The translations under genes and the position numbers were made by a program. Shown here piece by piece: positions 8,049 through 12,523 of a DNA stretch of 12,523 nucleotides; the stretch's first letter is position 1; every line of letters begins with the position of its first letter. The notes under the pieces were generated by a model that saw nothing but the letters and a program-made list of their open reading frames with translations, ran no database searches and was not told where the DNA came from. This DNA is from Sulfurospirillaceae bacterium (GTDB taxonomy: Bacteria; Campylobacterota; Campylobacteria; Campylobacterales; Sulfurospirillaceae). Location of the stretch: NCBI GenBank assembly GCA_028705785.1, contig JAQWCT010000055.1, forward strand, positions 1 to 12,523. The letters run 5' to 3'.

Positions 8049-9178
8049 AAAATGGCCTCTTTAACCGCATCAAGTAAACGAACGATGTCTTCAGGATAGA
8101 CATCTCCAATGGTTCCAATTCGGAAACTATCAATGTTAGAAACTTTCCCAGGATAAATCACAAAACCTTTTTCTTTGAGATTTGCATAGAATATCTCAAA
8201 ATTATAATGACTCTCTTTTGGACTATAAAAACTGGTAATAATAGGACTTTGGAGAGATCGCTCTACCACACACTCAAATCCTAATGCTTCCATGCCCTCA
8301 ACAAGCAATAACTGATTGGCACGATAACGCGCATTTCTTTTTTCTACGCCACCCTCCAAAGTAAGCTCAATCAACGCTTCACTAAAAGCATGGACAACAT
8401 GCGTTGGAGAGGTGAAACGCCATTTTCCATGACCTTTTTCCATCACTTCCCATTGGTCGTAGGCATCAAGGCTAAGGGAGCGTGCATTGCCCTTACATTG
8501 TCGTATAACCTTTTTCTTAAAAAGCATAAAACCAAAACCAGGAACACCTTGTATGCACTTGTTGGCACTAGAGATAAGTACATCAATATCCAAAGCATCC
8601 ATATCGATAGGGATACCTCCAAAACTACTCATCGCATCAACGATAAAAAGCTTGTCGTATTTTTTAACGATTTTTCCTATCGCTTCAATGGGATTGATAA
8701 CGCCCGTTGTCGTCTCACAATGCACCACTGCCACAGTTGTGATGGAAGGATGCTCTTGAAGGGTTTGCTCTAAACTTTCAAGGCAAAAAGTCTTCATTTC
8801 CAAAGCCGTCTGCTTTATCACAGGAATAGAAGCATACTCTGCAATACTCGCCATTCGTTCACCATAAGCGCCATTGGCTAAAACCAAAAGTGTATGTCCA
8901 TCATCAGGCATAAGCGTTTGAAGTGCTGATTCGACACTAAATGTACCACTGCCTTGCATCAGCACTGCGGTATAATCATTTGTTTTTGAACCTATCGATA
9001 CCAGTTCTGTACGAATAGCTTGTACCACATTATTATAATCTTCATCCCAAGTACACCAATCTTTAAGCATGGCACTTCTCACACCCTTAGTCGTACTCAA
9101 GGGTCCAGGCGTCAAGAGAAGATAAGGATTTTCTGGAATTAAATCAGGATCAATTAATTCGTAAAGCCTATCACACAT
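8042..9178 (-). CDS. phnW: 2-aminoethylphosphonate--pyruvate transaminase
   Basis: This is a cytoplasmic class V aminotransferase that moves the amino group of AEP to pyruvate, giving phosphonoacetaldehyde and L-alanine; it is the first step of AEP breakdown. The N-terminal LLTPGPLSTT block (21-30) is the family hallmark. The PLP-binding lysine is Lys207 in SSANKCIQGVPGFGF, the cofactor-ring aspartate is Asp181 in VDAMSSFGG, and the C-terminal FRIGTIGDV block (352-360) carries the substrate-binding arginine. The length, 378 residues, is close to the normal PhnW length of about 365-370. The ATG has AGGAG about eight bases upstream, inside phnX, and the two genes overlap by 25 bp. Its 3' end overlaps the PQ-loop gene. 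Confidence 0.96.
   Translation of the reverse strand: MCDRLYELIDPDLIPENPYLLLTPGPLSTTKGVRSAMLKDWCTWDEDYNNVVQAIRTELVSIGSKTNDYTAVLMQGSGTFSVESALQTLMPDDGHTLLVLANGAYGERMASIAEYASIPVIKQTALEMKTFCLESLEQTLQEHPSITTVAVVHCETTTGVINPIEAIGKIVKKYDKLFIVDAMSSFGGIPIDMDALDIDVLISSANKCIQGVPGFGFMLFKKKVIRQCKGNARSLSLDAYDQWEVMEKGHGKWRFTSPTHVVHAFSEALIELTLEGGVEKRNARYRANQLLLVEGMEALGFECVVERSLQSPIITSFYSPKESHYNFEIFYANLKEKGFVIYPGKVSNIDSFRIGTIGDVYPEDIVRLLDAVKEAIFW
8056..8062 (-). promoter_or_regulatory. Shine-Dalgarno site deciding a TTG start
   Basis: AAAGAGG on the minus strand lies seven bases before the TTG at 8048 and within the last codons of phnW. It supports TTG as the true start of the PQ-loop gene, which has no better ATG or GTG nearby. 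Confidence 0.65.
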
Positions 9179-9975
9179 GGCTTTTCTCCTTTGATGATTT
9201 TTTCGTTGATAATCTCAATTAAGGGCAATGCCTCCCAAATACCATCAATCACATAGTGCGCCCCAGCATCTTTAAGTCTTTTTCGTGCGTGTGCTATTTT
9301 ATCTTCTCTTATTTCTTGAGGTAATTTTTCAAATTCTTCTTCACTCAAACCTAATTCATTGCCGCTCATCGCAACACCGATACTCCAACATCCTGCATTT
9401 AAACCCTCACGAATATCACTGACCGTATCGCCAATTTTCACTACAGAAGAAAGGGGAAACATCTCAAGTTCTATTGCATTTTTATAAATCATAAATGGAT
9501 TTGGACGACCAGGAAGATACGCGGAAGGACAAATGTAGCATTCAGGACGATAGCCCTCTTTAGCTGCTTCATGAAGAACAACTTCCATCATAGAACAAGT
9601 ATATCCTGTGGTAGAACCCAGTTTTATGCCCTTATGTTTCATCGCTTCAGCAAAAGAAACCGCGCCACGAATAGGCTTACTATGTTTTTGAAGAGAATGA
9701 AAAAGTGCAGGTTCAAAATGATGATAGATAGTTCGAGCATCTTCTAGCTCAGGGTAACGCCCAAATTGGTCAAAAAAACGATTTTTTGCAGACTCCAAAA
9801 TAGCTTTGGTATGGTCAAGTTTGAGCATACCCATATGGGCTCTAATCTCTTCAAAACTTACCGTAAAACCAAACTTCTCAAACGCTTCTTTAAATGCCGC
9901 CACAGGAGAGAGCGACCCAAAATCAACCATCGTCCCTGCCCAATCACAAATAACACCTTGAATGCCTTGACTCAT
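9154..9975 (-). CDS. phnX: Phosphonoacetaldehyde hydrolase (phosphonatase)
   Basis: This HAD-superfamily enzyme cleaves the C-P bond of phosphonoacetaldehyde to acetaldehyde and phosphate. The nucleophile is the Asp of CDWAGT (Asp11, numbered from the chosen start). The cap domain carries the Schiff-base lysine Lys52 in GMLKLDH, which is the hallmark of true PhnX. STTGYT (about 121-126), GRPNPFM (about 156-162) and the acidic metal-binding motif GDTVSDI (about 182-188, Asp183 and Asp187) complete the active site. The length of 273 residues is normal. Two ATGs are adjacent: the AGGAGG at 9982-9987 is three bases from the one at 9978 and six bases from the one at 9975, so I choose 9975. It is the first gene of the phn operon and overlaps phnW by 25 bp. 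I see no regulator gene and no consensus promoter in the 75 bases upstream. Confidence 0.96.
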   Translation of the reverse strand: MSQGIQGVICDWAGTMVDFGSLSPVAAFKEAFEKFGFTVSFEEIRAHMGMLKLDHTKAILESAKNRFFDQFGRYPELEDARTIYHHFEPALFHSLQKHSKPIRGAVSFAEAMKHKGIKLGSTTGYTCSMMEVVLHEAAKEGYRPECYICPSAYLPGRPNPFMIYKNAIELEMFPLSSVVKIGDTVSDIREGLNAGCWSIGVAMSGNELGLSEEEFEKLPQEIREDKIAHARKRLKDAGAHYVIDGIWEALPLIEIINEKIIKGEKPCVIGFTN

Positions 9976-10050
9976 CATTTGCCTCCTAATATTGTGGGAG
10001 TATCCTACAAAGAAAGAGTATCAAGACGATTACAAAGGTGTTTTTCGAGC
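9976..10050 (-). promoter_or_regulatory. Upstream region of the phn operon
   Basis: This 75-base gap separates the GDYXXLXY gene from phnX and is the likely place for the phn promoter. I find a strong AGGAGG Shine-Dalgarno site but no good -10/-35 pair: a TTGATA and a TAGGAT are present at unsuitable spacing. The 9-mer CCCACAATA (minus strand) occurs at 9990-9998 and again at 10052-10060, with the second copy in the end of the upstream gene. Read-through from upstream is possible. Confidence 0.35.
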
Positions 10051-10641
10051 CTATTGTGGGCTTTTAGATGCTTCCAAGAGGACATATTCACTTAAAGGTA
10101 TCTCTCCGACTAAAAGCTCTTCAATGACACCTTTGCCATTTAAGACTTTTAATTTTGCTTTGACTTCAACGCCACTTCGAACCCTGAGTACTTTTTCCGC
10201 TTTAGGTGCAATATCTTCACGCATATAAAAACGATCATAGGGGAGAGAAAAATAAACCATAGAAGAAGTGTTATTTTGAGTATTTCTTAGCTTATTATTC
10301 TTAACATTGACTTCTAAAAAATTGCCTATTTGAGGCTTTATAAAAGTGATTTCTTTTACACTATCCAATTTTTCTTGATGCTCTAAAATGGCATACCCCA
10401 AAGATTGATTTTCCTTGCTCTGCCCTTGTGCCATAGGAGCTTTGGTCGCATTTTCAAAACGAAGCGTTACATAACGACCACGAAAGGGATCATAAGGGTC
10501 AAGCGGTAAGACTTTAAAATAAAAGCTCTCGCCCTCTTTGAGGATTTTTTCATAACTCATGATTTGAAAAAGCACCACACCTATTTGGACTAAGCACAAT
10601 GCGCCAAAGACAATCCCCAAAATAAGTTTATAATTTTTCAT
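10051..10641 (-). CDS. GDYXXLXY-domain membrane-anchored protein, 196 aa
   Basis: One N-terminal membrane helix (about residues 7-28) is followed by a soluble domain, probably outside the cytoplasm. The family motif appears as GRYVTLRF at 55-62, preceded by the typical PYDPFRGRY approach, and a later DRFYMREDIAPKAE segment also matches the family pattern. The biochemical function of the domain is unknown. The ATG overlaps the stop of the DUF2157 gene (ATGA), with AAGG seven bases upstream. This coupling is common: GDYXXLXY proteins usually sit beside DUF2157 or DUF4401 membrane proteins and probably form a complex with them. The stop lies 75 bases before the phnX start, without a clear terminator between. 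Confidence 0.88.
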   Translation of the reverse strand: MKNYKLILGIVFGALCLVQIGVVLFQIMSYEKILKEGESFYFKVLPLDPYDPFRGRYVTLRFENATKAPMAQGQSKENQSLGYAILEHQEKLDSVKEITFIKPQIGNFLEVNVKNNKLRNTQNNTSSMVYFSLPYDRFYMREDIAPKAEKVLRVRSGVEVKAKLKVLNGKGVIEELLVGEIPLSEYVLLEASKSPQ

Positions 10642-11987
10642 GCTTTTGCCTTAAAATAACGCCTTGCCATCGCATTCATCGCTAAAAAAAACATACCTGT
10701 TACAATAAAAGCAACGCCTTTAGCCACCAAATCAAACTTAGCATCCATAAAATGAATCCACACACCAAGAGCGATAAGAATCATGCCTTGATTAACCAAG
10801 CCTATCTTTGCCTCTTTAGCACCACAGTAAATCATCCACGAAGCACCCGCAAGCAATGAAGCATTAAGCAAAATCATCGCTTCATAATGGGATGTTTCGG
10901 GTTGGCTTTGTAAAATATTGTATACCCAAAATATCAAAGGGGTGAGTATCACTAAACTTTCGGAAGGAACTTGTTTGGCAGTTCGTACCAAAAATCCCAC
11001 CAGTGCCAAAAACAAAATCACTAAAATCCACAAGAGCCAACCATGATATTCTGGCTGGTCAATATATGAAAAAGGTTTGTCCATCCACTTCCACGAAGCA
11101 AAAGAGACATGACTGAGGAGCAAAAGAAATGCCCCTAGTTTTCCGATGCGTTCAAAAGGGCGTTGCCAAGTTTTTTCACCATGAGAAAGATACAACATCC
11201 CTGCGAGATAAAATATCGCACAAAAAAGTGCTCCTAAAATAAGCGTATGTCCAAGATTATGCGCAAATCGTGCATAAATGACAACTTCAACACTAAAAAT
11301 AACCACAAGACAAATCGCCAATCCCCAACTCAGTAACATCGTTCCATTGGCATTTTTAGCCTCTTTAAGTCGCCAACCATAATAAGCCAGCCAAGCAAGC
11401 GCAAAAAGTATCAGTATCCACACATTAAAACTATGATTTGAACCCATATCTATCAGCGTTGTAAAATCATTTCGATTCATAATCCACACCATCGTCCACA
11501 AAAAAATCTGGAAGAAAGCAACCCCTGATGAGGGCATCAAAAAGACAATACCAAAAGAGAGTAACAACCAAATGGAGAGAAAATCAAGCGTAGTTCCACC
11601 AAGATGATAAGTCTGCCCGATAATCGCCAAAGAAGCCCCCACCATCAAAAACCACAACACGCCAGAGCCTTCTAAAAGTGCCTTATCCTGAGGTCTAAAA
11701 TGCTTAACACCAAAAGCAAAAAGTTGTGAGCCTATCAAAAGGAGAAGTGCTAAAATAGTTCGCTCCATATGCCCCAATTGATCCCAGTTATACGCCAAAA
11801 GAGAGATGATGCCAAGCCCTACCAATGCAAACCCAAGTAAACTAAACGCCATCCCCGACGCACTTCCAAGCTTTTTTTCATCTTGGTAACGCACCAAAAG
11901 TGCCTTCGCCCCCTCTTGACTCACAATGCCCTCTTTAACCCAAGAAGGAAGTTCTTTTTCAAGCCACTGATAATTTTCTTTGCTCAT
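10638..11987 (-). CDS. DUF2157-domain polytopic membrane protein, 449 aa
   Basis: A short cytoplasmic N-terminal region (residues 1-45) has the DUF2157 pattern of a tryptophan, then a glycine and isoleucine (WVKEGIVS), then an Ala/Leu helix. It is followed by about twelve membrane segments across the remaining 400 residues, with short loops. I see no enzymatic motif, and the molecular function of the family is unknown. The start ATG is preceded by AAGG, which forms part of the right arm of a 14-bp palindrome (11994-12007). The gene is overlapped at its end by the GDYXXLXY gene, so the pair is expressed together, and it follows the cupin gene by only 21 bases. Family call is confident; the role is open. 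Confidence 0.88.
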   Translation of the reverse strand: MSKENYQWLEKELPSWVKEGIVSQEGAKALLVRYQDEKKLGSASGMAFSLLGFALVGLGIISLLAYNWDQLGHMERTILALLLLIGSQLFAFGVKHFRPQDKALLEGSGVLWFLMVGASLAIIGQTYHLGGTTLDFLSIWLLLSFGIVFLMPSSGVAFFQIFLWTMVWIMNRNDFTTLIDMGSNHSFNVWILILFALAWLAYYGWRLKEAKNANGTMLLSWGLAICLVVIFSVEVVIYARFAHNLGHTLILGALFCAIFYLAGMLYLSHGEKTWQRPFERIGKLGAFLLLLSHVSFASWKWMDKPFSYIDQPEYHGWLLWILVILFLALVGFLVRTAKQVPSESLVILTPLIFWVYNILQSQPETSHYEAMILLNASLLAGASWMIYCGAKEAKIGLVNQGMILIALGVWIHFMDAKFDLVAKGVAFIVTGMFFLAMNAMARRYFKAKA

Positions 11988-11993
11988 AAATAC

Positions 11994-12007
11994 CTTTACA
12001 TGTAAAG
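11994..12007. repeat. Perfect 14-bp palindrome of the ACATGT family
   Basis: CTTTACATGTAAAG fills most of the 21-base gap between the cupin stop and the DUF2157 start. Its right half (minus strand) contains the AAGG Shine-Dalgarno site of DUF2157, so folding or protein binding here could affect translation or transcription. It shares its TTTACATGTAAA core with both arms of the hairpin at 3605-3639. Confidence 0.75.
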
Positions 12008-12008
12008 A

Positions 12009-12338
12009 TTAATCAACGATAAAAAGCTTCGCACCCACTGATGTATACGAACGATGTGCCATCGTATTATCCGCTACTTCATAACTCATACCTGCTTTTA
12101 AAAGATGGACTTCACCATTTTCAAGTTCGGTATAAAGCTCACCCTCTAAGCACAACAGAATATGCCCTTTTTGACACCAATGGTCAGCTTTATACCCAGC
12201 GGTATATTCCACCATGCGCACACGAATCGTAGCACACTGTTTGGTACGCCAAAAAGCACTTCCACTTTCGCCTTTGTACTCTACTTTTTTGATACTCTCC
12301 CAATCGGTTGTGCCAAAGGGAATATCTTTCATTTGCAT
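12009..12338 (-). CDS. DHCW-motif small cupin-fold protein, 109 aa
   Basis: This is a single cupin beta-barrel without a signal peptide, so probably cytoplasmic. The conserved stretch KADHWCQKGHILLCLEGEL holds Asp52, His53, Trp54, Cys55, Lys58 and His60 (numbered from the chosen start), and a later His95 lies in the second cupin motif (MAHRSYT). These are candidate metal ligands. The family (DHCW motif cupin) has no known reaction. The frame opens at a TTG at 12344, but AAGGG directly abuts it. The ATG at 12338 has that AAGGG six bases upstream and is preferred. The gene starts 15 bases after the queC stop, so co-transcription is likely, and it precedes DUF2157. Confidence 0.85.
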   Translation of the reverse strand: MQMKDIPFGTTDWESIKKVEYKGESGSAFWRTKQCATIRVRMVEYTAGYKADHWCQKGHILLCLEGELYTELENGEVHLLKAGMSYEVADNTMAHRSYTSVGAKLFIVD

Positions 12339-12353
12339 AGCCAACCCTTTTTA

Positions 12354-12523
12354 TCAAATTTCTTTACAAAATGCTTCCCAACCCAATTTTCGCAAGACAC
12401 AAGCAGGGCACTCGCCACAGCCGTAGCCCCAACTGTATTTGTGCGTATGGTCACCGTTGTAGCAGGTATGTGATTCATCAATCACCAATTCTAAAACACC
12501 CTCAGCTTTAGAGAGTGCAAAGG
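12354..12523 (-). CDS. queC: 7-cyano-7-deazaguanine synthase QueC, C-terminal 55 residues (5' end outside window)
   Basis: The frame runs from the window edge to a TGA at 12354-12356. The visible end carries SHTCYNGD followed by GYGCGECPACVLRKLGW. That is the four-cysteine zinc site (C-x14-C-x2-C-x2-C) and xLR tail that closes QueC, the ATP-dependent enzyme turning 7-carboxy-7-deazaguanine into preQ0 on the queuosine tRNA-modification pathway. The catalytic N-terminal ATP-pyrophosphatase part lies outside the window. The insert between the first cysteine and the GCGEC group is slightly longer than in many QueC proteins and contains several His and Tyr residues. The stop lies 15 bases before the cupin start. 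Confidence 0.88.
   Translation of the reverse strand, partial: FALSKAEGVLELVIDESHTCYNGDHTHKYSWGYGCGECPACVLRKLGWEAFCKEI

Noticed and set aside
8390..8773. Plus-strand open frames opposite phnW
   Set aside because: They are shadows of the phnW coding strand; the His/Cys-rich composition is only a by-product of the reverse complement.
1117..10064. Identical 15-mer CCTATTGTGGGCTTT at 1117-1131 and 10050-10064
   Set aside because: Both copies fall in or at the end of coding sequence, with no flanking repeat structure; one such match is plausible by chance in this length.
1..12523. CRISPR arrays, tRNA/rRNA genes, insertion sequences and attachment sites
   Set aside because: None was seen: no regularly spaced repeats, no cloverleaf-like stretches, and no transposase or integrase frames.

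Overview
The window looks like chromosome of a Campylobacterota (epsilonproteobacterial) species, most like Sulfurospirillum. This rests on the AT-rich, lysine-rich coding style, the compact same-strand gene runs with overlapping starts and stops, the style of the QueC C-terminus, and a recurring TTTACATGTAAA-type palindrome. The genus is inference, not proven. No tRNA, rRNA, CRISPR array or insertion sequence was seen. Almost every base belongs to a gene, and no gap exceeds about 75 bases.

Left block (plus strand, 1-3599). The window opens inside a PhoX/DUF839-family beta-propeller protein. Its last 20 bases overlap the start of an exported two-haem c-type cytochrome. A separate sigma70-type promoter then drives a stand-alone DJ-1/PfpI-family gene. 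A 15-bp hairpin containing two palindrome copies closes that unit, and it also faces the end of the convergent phosphonate operon.

Central block (minus strand, read from 9975 down to 3647). This is a complete 2-aminoethylphosphonate (AEP) uptake and breakdown operon: phnX, phnW, a small PQ-loop-like membrane protein, a periplasmic AEP-binding protein, an ABC ATPase and a fused double permease. The ABC proteins import AEP. PhnW transfers its amino group to pyruvate, giving phosphonoacetaldehyde and alanine. PhnX splits phosphonoacetaldehyde to acetaldehyde and phosphate. The overlaps phnX/phnW (25 bp), phnW/PQ-loop gene (7 bp) and ATPase/permease (8 bp) indicate one transcript. A hairpin just after the binding-protein gene may lower expression of the ATPase and permease. 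The PQ-loop gene has no assigned role in AEP metabolism and is the most interesting item in the window.

Right block (minus strand, 12523 down to 10051). It holds the C-terminal end of queC (preQ0 synthesis), a small DHCW-type cupin, a DUF2157 polytopic membrane protein and a GDYXXLXY-domain protein. The last two overlap by ATGA, a known pairing of unknown function. All are on the same strand as the phn operon, with 75 bp between the last of them and phnX.
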